A stretch of 64,000 nucleotides of DNA from Saccharothrix tamanrassetensis (GCF_014203665.1 NZ_JACHJN010000008.1:62001-126000); one strand, 5' to 3'; positions 16,272 to 24,237 are shown, counted from the first letter of the stretch. Notes: generated from the letters alone by a model not told the origin. A program made the numbers and translations.

Positions 16272-16637
16272 ATGGACCTGGTGCTCACCGTCGAAGAGCC
16301 CGCCGGCGCGGACGAACTGCGCGACCTGCACCGCGCGTTGTCCGGGGAGGCGGAGCTGCGCGGTCGGGTCCGGCTTCGTCAACGCCCGCCCGCGCCGGGG
16401 ACGCTCGGTCCGGTCGTGGAGGCGGTGGAGGTCGCACTGGCCCCCGGCGGCGCGCTGACCGTGCTGACGGGTGCGGTGCTGGTGTGGCTGCGGCACCGGC
16501 GGGGCACGGTGAAGGTCAAGGTCACCAGGGGGAAGGACACCGTGGAAGTGACCGCGCAGCGCATCCGCGAACTCGACCCGGTGGCGGTGCGTGACCTGAC
16601 CACGGAGATCGTCACCGCGCTGGAACGCAAGAACTGA
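16272..16637 (+). CDS. Effector-associated constant component EACC1
   Basis: A 121-aa protein starting at the ATG at 16272 with GAGAGG upstream. It has the EACC1 pattern: a short beta/alpha N-terminus (DLVLTVEEPAGADELRDL), a central hydrophobic helix (GALTVLTGAVLVWLRHRRG) and a C-terminal strand/helix part (TVKVKVTRGKDTVEVTAQ). EACC1 proteins are named for constant association with caspase or trypsin STAND conflict systems in multicellular bacteria. Here it lies 72 bp behind such a protein, so one operon is likely. Its mechanism is not known. The longer reading from 16248 adds MPRTRGER and lacks a good ribosome site. Confidence 0.8.
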   Translation: MDLVLTVEEPAGADELRDLHRALSGEAELRGRVRLRQRPPAPGTLGPVVEAVEVALAPGGALTVLTGAVLVWLRHRRGTVKVKVTRGKDTVEVTAQRIRELDPVAVRDLTTEIVTALERKN

Positions 16638-16705
16638 CCGGGCCGTGGACGTATCGGACGTCGACCGGCCACACCGGAGCGCAGACGTATCGGCCGGCCA
16701 ACGCT

Positions 16706-16735
16706 CGCGCCTGTCGTAGACGTGGGACAGGCGCG
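16706..16735. terminator. Bidirectional hairpin terminator
   Basis: A perfect 10-bp inverted repeat (CGCGCCTGTC at 16706-16715, GACAGGCGCG at 16726-16735) lies between the convergent EACC1 and TetR genes. Confidence 0.75.
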
Positions 16736-16748
16736 GGTCGGGCGTCGA

Positions 16749-17360
16749 TCAGTTGCCGAGCATCCGCAACACCAGATCGGCGTAGAGCGAGCCGATCTCG
16801 GCCGGGGTGCGGCGTCCGCCCGGCCGGTACCAGCGGGCCACGTCGATGCACAGCGACAGCACCGCGAGCGTCGCCCCGCGCACGTCGGGCACGTCGAACA
16901 CGCCCGCCGCGACGCCGTCCTCGATCATGCCGCGCACCGCGGCCTCGATCTGCCGCCGCAACTCCACCACCTCGGCCAGGTGCGGGGGAGTCAAGGCGCT
17001 CAGCTCGTACTGCACCACGCGGGCCGTCGTGTGGTGCTCGGCGTGCCACGAGGCGAACGCCGACACCGCCGCCGCCAGCCGTGCCACCGGATCGGGCCCG
17101 TCGACGGACGTGAGGACTTCCAGCGAGATCGCGTGGCCGATCCGGGAGATCTGGAACAGCAGTTCCTCCTTGGACCGGTAGTGGATGTAGACCGCCGCCG
17201 GGCTCATGCCGGCCCGCGCGGCGATGTCGCGGGTCGTGGTGGCGTGGTAGCCGCGCCCGGCGAACGCGGCGGCGGCGGCGATCAGCATCCGGCGGGCGGC
17301 GGCCGGGGTGACGTCCCGCCACGTCAGCTCCGGCGGCTCGAACTCGTCGGCGGCGGTCAT
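16749..17360 (-). CDS. TetR-family repressor, divergent from an SDR gene
   Basis: A 203-aa TetR regulator. The helix-turn-helix at residues 34-67 reads FAGRGYHATTTRDIAARAGM, then SPAAVYIHYRSKEEL. The C-terminal part is the ligand/dimer domain and resembles TetR proteins near lipid or acyl-CoA genes; the ligand is unknown. The start at 17360 has an AGGAGG about 6 nt upstream. The 199-bp gap to the divergent SDR gene holds two perfect palindromes of one consensus, very probably its operators, so it likely controls itself and the SDR. A third match lies before the SDR/MaoC operon at 24199. Confidence 0.92.
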   Translation of the reverse strand: MTAADEFEPPELTWRDVTPAAARRMLIAAAAAFAGRGYHATTTRDIAARAGMSPAAVYIHYRSKEELLFQISRIGHAISLEVLTSVDGPDPVARLAAAVSAFASWHAEHHTTARVVQYELSALTPPHLAEVVELRRQIEAAVRGMIEDGVAAGVFDVPDVRGATLAVLSLCIDVARWYRPGGRRTPAEIGSLYADLVLRMLGN

Positions 17361-17397
17361 CGAGCCTCCTTGACAACGGCGGTGAGCCTATCGCAGG

Positions 17398-17413
17398 CTG
17401 AGCGCGCGCTCAG
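17398..17413. promoter_or_regulatory. Predicted TetR operator 1
   Basis: Perfect 16-bp palindrome CTGAGCGCGCGCTCAG, 38 bp before the TetR start codon. Together with operator 2 it defines CTRAGC-N4-GCTYAG. Confidence 0.7.
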
Positions 17414-17416
17414 GAC

Positions 17417-17432
17417 CTAAGCAACCGCTTAG
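17417..17432. promoter_or_regulatory. Predicted TetR operator 2
   Basis: CTAAGC-AACC-GCTTAG, perfect 6-bp arms. The centre is 19 bp from that of operator 1, about two helical turns, so two dimers could bind the same face. Confidence 0.7.
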
Positions 17433-17559
17433 TACGGCGTTCGGTCAGGCCATCGGGTCGTTCCGGCACAACGGGTTCACCTCGCCGAACCGGTCACCAA
17501 GGTCGCAGGAGCCCGGTCCGCCGGACCGGCTGAAGACTCTCGGAAAGGCTGAGCTGGCA

Positions 17560-18321
17560 ATGGGAATCCTGGACAGGTTCCGGCTCGACGGGCAGGTCGC
17601 GATCGTCACCGGGGCGTCCTCCGGCCTCGGCGTCGCGTTCGCCAAGGGCCTCGCCGAGGCGGGCGCGGACGTGGTGCTCGCCGCACGGCGGGCGGACCGG
17701 CTCGAGGAAACCGCCGCGTTGGTGCGGGACGCGGGTAGGCGGGCGCTGGTGGTGCGGGCGGACGTGGCGCAGCCCGACGCCTGCCGCGAGGTGGCACGCG
17801 CCGCCGCCGGGTTCGGCAAGGTCGGTGTGCTGGTGAACAACGCGGGCGTGGCGTCGGCGGTGCCCGCCTCGCGCGAGACGCCCGAGCAGTTCCGCCGCGT
17901 CATCGACGTCAACCTCAACGGCGCGTACTGGATGGCGCAGGCCGTCGCGGCGGTGATGACCGACGGCGGGTCGATCATCAACGTCTCCAGCGTGCTGGGG
18001 ATCGTGTCGGGTGGTCTGCCGCAGGCCGCCTACTCGGCGTCGAAGGCCGGCGTGCTCGGGCTGACGCGGGACCTGGCGCAGCAGTGGACCGGGCGGAAGG
18101 GCATCCGGGTCAACGCGCTCGCGCCCGGCTACTTCGCGTCCGAGATGACCGACCAGTACCCGGAGGGCTACCTGGACTCGCACATCGCGCGGCTGCCGAT
18201 GGGCCGGGTGGGCGACCCCGAAGAGCTCGCCGCAGCAGTGGTGTTCCTCGCTTCGGCGGCAGGTGGTTACACCACCGGCGCGACGTTCGTGGTGGATGGC
18301 GGAGCGACCATCGGCGGATGA
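17560..18321 (+). CDS. Short-chain dehydrogenase/reductase (SDR)
   Basis: A 253-aa classical SDR. The cofactor motif TGASSGLG is at 17-24, NNAG near 93, and the catalytic Tyr158 and Lys162 lie in YSASK. The C-terminus TGATFVVDGG is typical. It oxidises or reduces an alcohol/ketone with NAD(P)(H) in the cytosol; substrate unknown. The opposite TetR gene and the paired operators just upstream suggest repression lifted by a substrate-like ligand. The ATG at 17560 follows GGAAAGG. The nearest use may be acyl or steroid metabolism, judged only from the TetR type. Confidence 0.9.
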   Translation: MGILDRFRLDGQVAIVTGASSGLGVAFAKGLAEAGADVVLAARRADRLEETAALVRDAGRRALVVRADVAQPDACREVARAAAGFGKVGVLVNNAGVASAVPASRETPEQFRRVIDVNLNGAYWMAQAVAAVMTDGGSIINVSSVLGIVSGGLPQAAYSASKAGVLGLTRDLAQQWTGRKGIRVNALAPGYFASEMTDQYPEGYLDSHIARLPMGRVGDPEELAAAVVFLASAAGGYTTGATFVVDGGATIGG

Positions 18322-18355
18322 CCGCGGACGATCATCGGAAGCTGATCGACCTGTA

Positions 18356-18370
18356 ACCCGGCGTCCGGGT
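18356..18370 (+). terminator. Short hairpin after the SDR gene
   Basis: ACCCGG-CGT-CCGGGT lies 35 nt after the SDR stop. It is a small stem and could be a weak terminator. Confidence 0.35.
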
Positions 18371-18416
18371 CACACGACTTAACCTGTGGGAGAACCACGC
18401 TCACACGGGGGATCGC

Positions 18417-19601
18417 GTGATCGAAGAGCCGGGTTTCACCGTCGTCGGCCCGTCCAAGTCCATCTTCCGCCGCAAACGTTTCCTCCTGCCGTTCGGCATC
18501 TCCGTCGCCACCGCGCTGGCGGGTGTGATCGCGCTGTTCGCGTCCGGCACGGTGGCCCTGCCGTTCCAGGGGATCACGGTGGTGCGCGGGATGCTGGCCT
18601 CGAAGCGCGACTTCTTCCAGGACCCCGAGGTGCGCCGGATCCTGATGGCGCACCGGATCCAGGTGCACGTGACGCCGGTCGGGTCGCGGGACATCGTGCA
18701 CCGGGACGACCTGGACACGTTCGACTTCGTCTTCCCGTCCGGGCAGTCGATGGCGGAACTGGTGTACCGGCGGCGGGAGGGCAAGCCCACCAACCCGTAC
18801 AAGCCGTTCTTCACGCCGATCGTGCTCGCCACCTACCGCGACTACGCGGAGGCGCTGGAGGACGCGAAGGTCGTCACGGCGCAGGCCGGCGGCGACGGGC
18901 TCTACTACGACCTGTCCGTGCCCGCGCTGATCGGCGTCATCCGCGGAGGCAAGTTCTGGAGCCAGTTCAAGCGCAAGGACCAGAGCCTGCTGAAGAACAA
19001 CAACCGGATCATCGCGCAGACCCCGGACCCGTGCCGCACCTACTCCGGCTCCACCTACCTCGGGCTGGTCGCGTTCGCCGAGAACGGGAACCAGGTGCCG
19101 GCGGGGGAGGAAGCGGCGCTCCGGCTGGCCCGCGACATCAAACCGCTGTTCGCCATCGAGGGCCAGCACGGCGAGGAGCTCGCGCCGAAGTACCTCGCGC
19201 CCGAAGGGCGGACGTTCGCGCCGGTCGTGGTGATCTACGAGCACCAGTACCTGGCCCACCAGTTCGCGGAGCAGGACCGCACCGGGCGGCCGGACCGGGA
19301 ACGCGTGCTGCTGTACCCGGACGCGCAGCACGAGACGGTGCCCGAGCTGCTCGCGTTCACCCCGGCGGGCAGTCGGGTGGGTGAGCTGGTGAGCCGGAAC
19401 CCGGACCTGCGCCGCCGTGCGCTGGAGCTGGGGTTCCGGGTGTTCGGCAGCGGCGGTTCGTTCGACGACAGCGAACTCGCCGCCCACCTCAGGCGGCGGG
19501 GGCTACCGACGCCGGCCAGCGGCCTGGGCGACACCGAGGCCTGGCTGCCGCCGCGCGAGCTGTTCGACAAGATGATCGTGGAAGTGGGTGGCTGCGAGTG
19601 A
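18417..19601 (+). CDS. Membrane-anchored substrate-binding-like protein, first gene of a VWA module
   Basis: A 394-aa protein starting at the GTG at 18417. A short cytoplasmic N-terminus with FRRKR precedes one transmembrane helix (residues 24-43, LPFGISVATALAGVIALFAS); the rest would lie outside the membrane. Its alternating alpha/beta layout, with pieces such as DTFDFVFPSGQSMAELVYRR and PVVVIYEHQYLAHQF, resembles a type-2 periplasmic binding fold. That is an inference, supported by the next gene, which carries a clearer version. It overlaps the next gene by 4 nt. The sensed molecule is unknown. Confidence 0.75.
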   Translation: MIEEPGFTVVGPSKSIFRRKRFLLPFGISVATALAGVIALFASGTVALPFQGITVVRGMLASKRDFFQDPEVRRILMAHRIQVHVTPVGSRDIVHRDDLDTFDFVFPSGQSMAELVYRRREGKPTNPYKPFFTPIVLATYRDYAEALEDAKVVTAQAGGDGLYYDLSVPALIGVIRGGKFWSQFKRKDQSLLKNNNRIIAQTPDPCRTYSGSTYLGLVAFAENGNQVPAGEEAALRLARDIKPLFAIEGQHGEELAPKYLAPEGRTFAPVVVIYEHQYLAHQFAEQDRTGRPDRERVLLYPDAQHETVPELLAFTPAGSRVGELVSRNPDLRRRALELGFRVFGSGGSFDDSELAAHLRRRGLPTPASGLGDTEAWLPPRELFDKMIVEVGGCE

Positions 19602-21058
19602 GGGTGCCGGCCGCGCTGGTCTCGCTGGTCGTCCTCGCGGGCGCGCTCGGGGCCTGCACCGCGCGGGTGGAGCCGACCACGCTCACCGTGCTGGCCAGTG
19701 CCGAACTCGCCGACCTCGGTCCGGTGCTGACGAGGCTGCGCCACGACACCGGGGTGGAGCTCAGGCTGGACTACCGGGGCACCGTGCGGGCCAGTGAGGA
19801 GGCGGCCGGGAGCACCGGGCACGACCTGGCGTGGCTGTCGTCCAGCCGGTACCTCAAGCTGCGCGGCGGCGACCTGCCGTTGGCCACCAGCGTGATGCTG
19901 TCGCCGGTGGTGATCGGTGTGAAGGCGGGGAAAGCGGCGTCGCTGCGGGCCGGCGGGGAACCGTCGTGGGCGGACGTAGCCGCGCGAGCCGCCGCAGGCG
20001 AGCTGAAGTACCTGATGGGGGATCCCCGGATCACCGGAACCGGGCTGGCGGCGCTGATCGGGGTGGCCACCGCGGCGGCCGGCACCGGGGCGGCGTTGCG
20101 GCCCGAGGACGTGCGGTGCGACAAGCTCCAGGGTTTCCTGGTCGGCAAGGCCGAGTCGCCCGCCGAGGACTTGGCCGACGAGTACGTGCGGCGGCAGGAC
20201 CAGGTGGACGCGGTGCTCACCTACGAGTCGACCGTGTTGTCCCTTAACGCTTCCGGCCGTGTGCGGGAACCGTTGGAGGTGGTGTACCCGCGTGACGGGA
20301 TCGTGCTGGCGGACTACCCGTTGATGTTGCTCAAGCCGGAGAAGCGGGCGGCCTACGACCGCGTGGTGGCTTGGCTGCGCGCCGAGCCGGCGCAGCGGTC
20401 GATCATGGAAAGCACCTTCCGGCGTCCCGTCGATCCACAGCTGTCCCGGACGGAACCGTTGCGGGAGCCGTTGGGCACCGCGCTGTACTTCCCCGGCACG
20501 CAACAGGTCGTGGACACGCTGCTGGCCGCGTACGACCGTGCGGGGAAGGGGAGCCGGGTGGTGTTCGTGCTCGACTACTCCACGTCCATGGCCGGTGAAC
20601 GGATCGCCGGCCTGCGCTCGGCGTTCGCGACGTTGAACGGCTTCGACAGGTTCCACCTCGGCGAGACGGTGACCGTGGTGCGGTTCGCCGGGGAGGTGCT
20701 CGCCTCGGACACCGTGACCATCCGCGGTCCGGCCGATGTCGACGCGTTGCGGAACTTGTTGGCAGCAGAGGACTTGCGCGACGGAACCGCGATCTGGTCC
20801 GCGCTGGAACACGCCTACCGGGAGGTCGGCGACGGTGCCGTGGTGCTGATGACCGACGGCGAGAACAACGCCGGGCTCACCGTGGACGAATTCCTCGCCG
20901 CGTGGCCGAAACCGGCCGCGCGGACGTACGCGGTGCGGTTCGGCGAGGCCGATCCGGTGGAGCTGGCACGGGTGGCGGATGCGTCCGGCGGGCGGGTGGT
21001 CGACGCGGCCGAAGGCGCGCTGGCGGAGGCGGTGAAGGAGATCCGTGGCTGTCGATAG
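19598..21058 (+). CDS. Lipoprotein with substrate-binding and von Willebrand A domains
   Basis: A 486-aa lipoprotein: a signal peptide ends in the lipobox LGAC (Cys20). Residues about 25-290 form a periplasmic-binding-protein-like domain (LTVLASAELADLGPVL, DYPLMLLKPEKRAAYDRVV). Residues about 320-480 are a VWA domain with the MIDAS motif DYSTSM, later DGT and MTDGENN as metal-site segments. It overlaps both neighbours (4 and 14 nt), so the three genes form a tight operon. VWA domains mediate metal-dependent protein contacts; joined to a binding domain on the outer face, this looks like a ligand-responsive adhesion or assembly module. Function unproven. Confidence 0.85.
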   Translation: MRVPAALVSLVVLAGALGACTARVEPTTLTVLASAELADLGPVLTRLRHDTGVELRLDYRGTVRASEEAAGSTGHDLAWLSSSRYLKLRGGDLPLATSVMLSPVVIGVKAGKAASLRAGGEPSWADVAARAAAGELKYLMGDPRITGTGLAALIGVATAAAGTGAALRPEDVRCDKLQGFLVGKAESPAEDLADEYVRRQDQVDAVLTYESTVLSLNASGRVREPLEVVYPRDGIVLADYPLMLLKPEKRAAYDRVVAWLRAEPAQRSIMESTFRRPVDPQLSRTEPLREPLGTALYFPGTQQVVDTLLAAYDRAGKGSRVVFVLDYSTSMAGERIAGLRSAFATLNGFDRFHLGETVTVVRFAGEVLASDTVTIRGPADVDALRNLLAAEDLRDGTAIWSALEHAYREVGDGAVVLMTDGENNAGLTVDEFLAAWPKPAARTYAVRFGEADPVELARVADASGGRVVDAAEGALAEAVKEIRGCR

Positions 21059-21779
21059 GGCGCTGTGGTGGTCGGTGTGGTGGCCGTGGGCGGTCGTGTG
21101 GATGGTGACCGCGCTCGCGATTCTCGTCGCGCTGGGCGTGCTGTTCTTCGCCTGGCGCGCAAGGCATCGGTTCGGTCCGACGCGGGAGGTGCCTGGCCTG
21201 ACGCTGTACCTGAACGCCAAGAACGTGATGGACCTGTACCAGGTCGGTGGGTTCGGCGACGCGCTGGTCAAGGAGGTCACCGATCGCGTCGGCGTGACCA
21301 AGGACGGCAAGATCGCGCTGCCCGGACTGCCCGACCTGAGCGCCGGCGTGTCTTCGGGCCGGGAGGTCGTCAAGACCTACCTGGAGCGGTACGAACCCAT
21401 CACCGTGGTCGGGGTGTTGATCGATGCCCTGGAGGCTGCGGGGAGCCTCGTGCACGTCGACTTGGCGGAACAGACCGTCGTGCGGAACTCCGCGCTGGAC
21501 CGCGTCGCGCACAAGGAGGAAGTGGTGCGGCTGCGCAAGCTCAAGTCGTACGTGTCCGTGCGGGGCGAATTCCAGCTTGAGGAGGACGGTGGCGAGGCGG
21601 CTGTGTTCACGTCCGCAGTCGGCTCCGACGGTATGCGCGTCCGCGTCGAATGCCAGCCCGATGACCTGGACCCCAGCGTGGGCGACGGTCCCTTCGACGC
21701 CATCTGCCTGGGCAGGGTGCAGGCCTGGCGACCCGCCACGCGGGAGTTGGTCGTTCGACCGATCGCCATGTTCCAGTGA
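21045..21779 (+). CDS. Membrane protein, third gene of the VWA module
   Basis: A 244-aa protein starting at a GTG inside the end of the VWA gene. A Trp-rich N-terminus is followed by one transmembrane helix (residues 15-37, AVVWMVTALAILVALGVLFF) and a basic stop-transfer RARHR. The remainder is likely cytoplasmic: VPGLTLYLNAKNVMDLYQVG, LKSYVSVRGEFQ and RVQAWRPATRELVVRPIAM. I do not recognise the domain. With an outside SBP/VWA lipoprotein and an anchored SBP-like partner, it could carry a signal or force across the membrane; this is conjecture. Confidence 0.75.
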   Translation: MAVDRALWWSVWWPWAVVWMVTALAILVALGVLFFAWRARHRFGPTREVPGLTLYLNAKNVMDLYQVGGFGDALVKEVTDRVGVTKDGKIALPGLPDLSAGVSSGREVVKTYLERYEPITVVGVLIDALEAAGSLVHVDLAEQTVVRNSALDRVAHKEEVVRLRKLKSYVSVRGEFQLEEDGGEAAVFTSAVGSDGMRVRVECQPDDLDPSVGDGPFDAICLGRVQAWRPATRELVVRPIAMFQ

Positions 21780-21795
21780 CGTTTAAGCTCCCCGC

Positions 21796-22422
21796 ATGGG
21801 TACCGTGCCGGAGCGCCTGATCGAGGCCGCGACGAGGTTGTTCGCCGACAAGGGCTTCGACCGCGTGGCGGTGCAGGAGGTCGTCGACCTGGCCGGCGTC
21901 ACCAAGGGTGCCATGTACCACTACTTCGGCTCCAAGGACGACCTGCTCCACGAGATCTACGGCAGTTTGCTGCGCATGCAGACCGAACGCCTCGAACGCT
22001 TCGCCTCCGGCTCCGCTCCCGTCGCGGAACGCCTGCACGCCGCCGCGCTCGACGTCGTCGTCACGTCCGTGGAGAACTTCGACCAGGCCAAGGTCTACTT
22101 CCGCTCGGCCGACCAACTGGCCGAAACCCAACGCCTGGCCATGCGCGCCGAACGCCGCCGCTACCACGAACGGTTCCGTTCCCTGATCGAAGAAGGCCAG
22201 TCCAACGGTGTCTTCCGAACGGACGTACCCGCCGACCTGACGGTCCACTTCTTCTTCGGCGCCGTTCACCACCTGGGCGCCTGGTACCACGCTTCAGGCA
22301 CCTTGTCCGCCAAGCAGGTAGCCCGCCACTACGCCGACCTGCTGCTGGCCTCCCTCCGCCTCGACCCGCCTTCTCCCACCCCCGACCCGCCCTCGCCCAC
22401 CCCCAACCCAGACCCGCTCTAA
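21796..22422 (+). CDS. TetR-family regulator
   Basis: A 208-aa TetR protein with the N-terminal HTH (FADKGFDRVAVQEVVDLAGV, then TKGAMYHYFGSKDDLL) and a C-terminal dimer/ligand domain resembling KstR2-like regulators. It lies 16 bp after the VWA operon in the same direction, so it may share that transcript or regulate it. The C-terminus ends in an unusual proline tail with a repeated DPPSPTP element, probably a recent repeat expansion. No operator palindrome is evident just upstream. Confidence 0.88.
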   Translation: MGTVPERLIEAATRLFADKGFDRVAVQEVVDLAGVTKGAMYHYFGSKDDLLHEIYGSLLRMQTERLERFASGSAPVAERLHAAALDVVVTSVENFDQAKVYFRSADQLAETQRLAMRAERRRYHERFRSLIEEGQSNGVFRTDVPADLTVHFFFGAVHHLGAWYHASGTLSAKQVARHYADLLLASLRLDPPSPTPDPPSPTPNPDPL

Positions 22423-22478
22423 CGCAAGTACCTACGCGCCGCTCAACGCCCTGCGCGCGCCGCACAGACCGGTCGCCT

Positions 22479-22604
22479 CGTGTTCTCCCCGTATGGCCTG
22501 CCCGCAGGGCAACCACGCTTGTCCAGGTAGTGCAAGCACGCTTCACCGCTTGCACTACCTGGACAAGCGTGGTGGTCTTTGACAGGCCATACGGGGAGAA
22601 CACG
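22479..22604. repeat. Compound hairpin element, copy 1
   Basis: A nested inverted repeat: a 22-bp outer stem (22479-22500 with 22583-22604) and a 26-bp inner stem (22512-22537 with 22548-22573), both perfect, with a 10-nt loop and a short asymmetric internal loop. The inner arm begins ACCACGCTTGTCCAGGTAG. It is too long and too perfect for an ordinary terminator. A close relative lies 300 bp downstream. Confidence 0.9.
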
Positions 22605-22779
22605 ACCGCCCTTTCTTTGCTTTTCCTCCCCGGAGGTCTGCCCAGCGGCGAGCGTCGCTTTTCAAGCACTTGCTACAAAGATCCGCACGGCACCAAGTCT
22701 GAAAAGAGTCCTCGCCGGACGGGCAGGCCGCCAAGGATCCCACAAAACCAAAGCCTTAAAAAGATTGAACAGCCAAGGG

Positions 22780-22911
22780 CTGTGTGTCATCCCCGCATGT
22801 CCTGGTCAAAAGACAACCACGCTTGTCTGGGTAGTGCAAGCGAAAAGCGTGCTTGCACTACCCAGACAAGCGTGGTTCGCTGCGCGCAGGCCATACGGGG
22901 ATGACACACAG
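22780..22911. repeat. Compound hairpin element, copy 2
   Basis: Same design as copy 1. The outer stem 22780-22804 pairs with 22887-22911 (23 of 25 bp) and the inner stem 22815-22841 with 22851-22877 (27 bp, perfect). Inner arms differ from copy 1 by compensating changes (CCAGG versus CTGGG), so base pairing has been kept. The outer arms share CCCCGTATGGCCTG with copy 1. The 175 bp between the copies is less GC-rich than the surroundings and has no convincing gene. Confidence 0.9.
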
Positions 22912-22982
22912 CCCGACCGGAGGTGTGCGCTGGCGCGCCTGGCCCTCGACGGGCGGCGCAGGTGGTGGGGCATTGGCGGGTG

Positions 22983-23435
22983 TCAGGCGACCAGAAGGAC
23001 GACGGTCTCGGCTACGCAGGCGGGTTTCGGGTTGTCCTCGATTTCCACGATTACCTTGACCATCGCTTGCATACCCTGTGCAAGTTCGGTGATTTCGGTG
23101 AGTTCCGCACTTGCCCTCACCCTCGACCCCACGGTGACGGGGCTCGGGAAGCGGACCTTGTTCAGGCCGTAGTTCACGCCCATCTTCAGGCCCTCAACGG
23201 CATAGATGTCCCGAACCAGCAGAGGGATCAGGGAAAGGGTCAGGTAGCCGTGCGCCACCGGCGCGCCGAAAGGGCCTGCCTTGGCCTTCTCTAAGTCGAC
23301 GTGGATCCACTGGTGGTCACCGGTGGCATCGGCGAAGAGGTCGATCTCTTGCTGGGTGATCTCGTGCCAGGCGCCGTGGCCCAGGTGTTCGCCCTTGGCA
23401 GCCGCCAATTCGCCCAGGTTCGCGAAAGTCCTCAT
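22983..23435 (-). CDS. MaoC-like (R)-specific enoyl-CoA hydratase
   Basis: A 150-aa hot-dog-fold protein with the hydratase motif FADATGDHQWIHVD: Asp40 and His45 are the expected catalytic pair, followed by AHGYLTLSL. It hydrates trans-2-enoyl-CoA or a related thioester to the (R)-3-hydroxyacyl form in the cytosol. It lies 2 bp behind a FabG-like reductase, which would act on the same (R)-3-hydroxyacyl substrates, so the two form an operon for acyl-CoA metabolism or polyester-type pathways. The ATG at 23435 is the only well-placed start; the longer upstream reading runs over the reductase in another frame. Confidence 0.9.
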   Translation of the reverse strand: MRTFANLGELAAAKGEHLGHGAWHEITQQEIDLFADATGDHQWIHVDLEKAKAGPFGAPVAHGYLTLSLIPLLVRDIYAVEGLKMGVNYGLNKVRFPSPVTVGSRVRASAELTEITELAQGMQAMVKVIVEIEDNPKPACVAETVVLLVA

Positions 23436-23437
23436 GG

Positions 23438-24199
23438 CTAGTCCTTCGGCCCGCCGGCGACGTAGACGACCTGGCCGGACACGAACCCTGCCCCCTCGCT
23501 GACGAGGAACGACGCCGTGTGCGCGATGTCCTCGGGGGTGCCCACCCTGCCGACCGGGATCGTGGCCGCCATGCCCTTCTTGAAGTCCTCGAACGTGACC
23601 CCGACGCGCGCGGCGGTGGCGGCGGTCATGTCGGTGGCGATGAAGCCCGGTGCGATGGCGTTCACGGTGATGCCGAACTTGCCGAGTTCGATCGCCAAGG
23701 TCTTCGTGAAGCCCTGCAGGCCGGCCTTCGCCGCCGCGTAGTTCGCCTGGCCTCGGTTGCCGAGCGCGCTCGTGCTGGACAGGTTGACGATGCGGCCCCA
23801 CCTGGCCTCGGTCTGGAACTTCTGCACGGCCCGGCTCATCAGGAACGCACCGCGCAGGTGCACGTCGATGACCGCGTCCCAGTCGTCGTCGGTCATCTTG
23901 AACAGCAGGTTGTCCCGCAGGATGCCGGCGTTGTTCACCAGTACCGTCGGCGCGCCCAACTCGTCGGCCACCCGCCGCACGGCCGCGTCGACGGCCTGGC
24001 TGACGCTCACGTCCGCGCCCACCGCGAGCGCGCGGCCACCGGCGGCCTTGATCCTGTCCACGCCGTCCGCGCAGCTGTCCTCGTCCAGGTCCAGCAGGGC
24101 CACGGCGAAGCCGTCCTGCGCGAGCCGCGTCGCGACGGCCGCGCCGATGCCGCGTGCGGCGCCGGTGACGATGGCCACCCGTGCGTCAGTCTCGGCCAC
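23438..24199 (-). CDS. FabG-like 3-oxoacyl reductase (SDR)
   Basis: A 253-aa SDR: TGAARGIG near residues 12-19, NNAG near 91, LSSTSA and the catalytic YAAAK. The C-terminus SGQVVYVAGGPKD is usual for FabG homologues. It likely reduces 3-oxoacyl-CoA/ACP to (R)-3-hydroxyacyl with NADPH. The GTG at 24199 has an AGGAGG 5 nt upstream. Just upstream of that site stands a near-perfect copy of the TetR box found at 17398-17432, so the repressor at 16749 may control this operon. MaoC follows directly. Confidence 0.9.
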   Translation of the reverse strand: MAETDARVAIVTGAARGIGAAVATRLAQDGFAVALLDLDEDSCADGVDRIKAAGGRALAVGADVSVSQAVDAAVRRVADELGAPTVLVNNAGILRDNLLFKMTDDDWDAVIDVHLRGAFLMSRAVQKFQTEARWGRIVNLSSTSALGNRGQANYAAAKAGLQGFTKTLAIELGKFGITVNAIAPGFIATDMTAATAARVGVTFEDFKKGMAATIPVGRVGTPEDIAHTASFLVSEGAGFVSGQVVYVAGGPKD

Positions 24200-24221
24200 G
24201 AAATCCTCCTCGGTCACGAAC

Positions 24222-24237
24222 CTGAGCGAGCGCTTGG
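24222..24237. promoter_or_regulatory. Third match to the CTRAGC-N4-GCTYAG TetR box
   Basis: CTGAGC-GAGC-GCTTGG matches 11 of the 12 fixed positions of the operators at 17398 and 17417. It lies 23 bp upstream of the FabG-like start codon, where a repressor would block transcription. Confidence 0.55.

Noticed and set aside
11832..16496. 1554-aa open frame opposite the caspase-WD40 gene
   Set aside because: An antisense shadow: composition is His/Arg/Pro/Gln-rich and the plus strand has clear catalytic motifs.
22438..22982. Short frames inside the hairpin region (for example 22530-22904 and 22555-22743)
   Set aside because: They arise from the palindromes themselves: the same peptides appear on both strands. 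No ribosome sites or codon bias.
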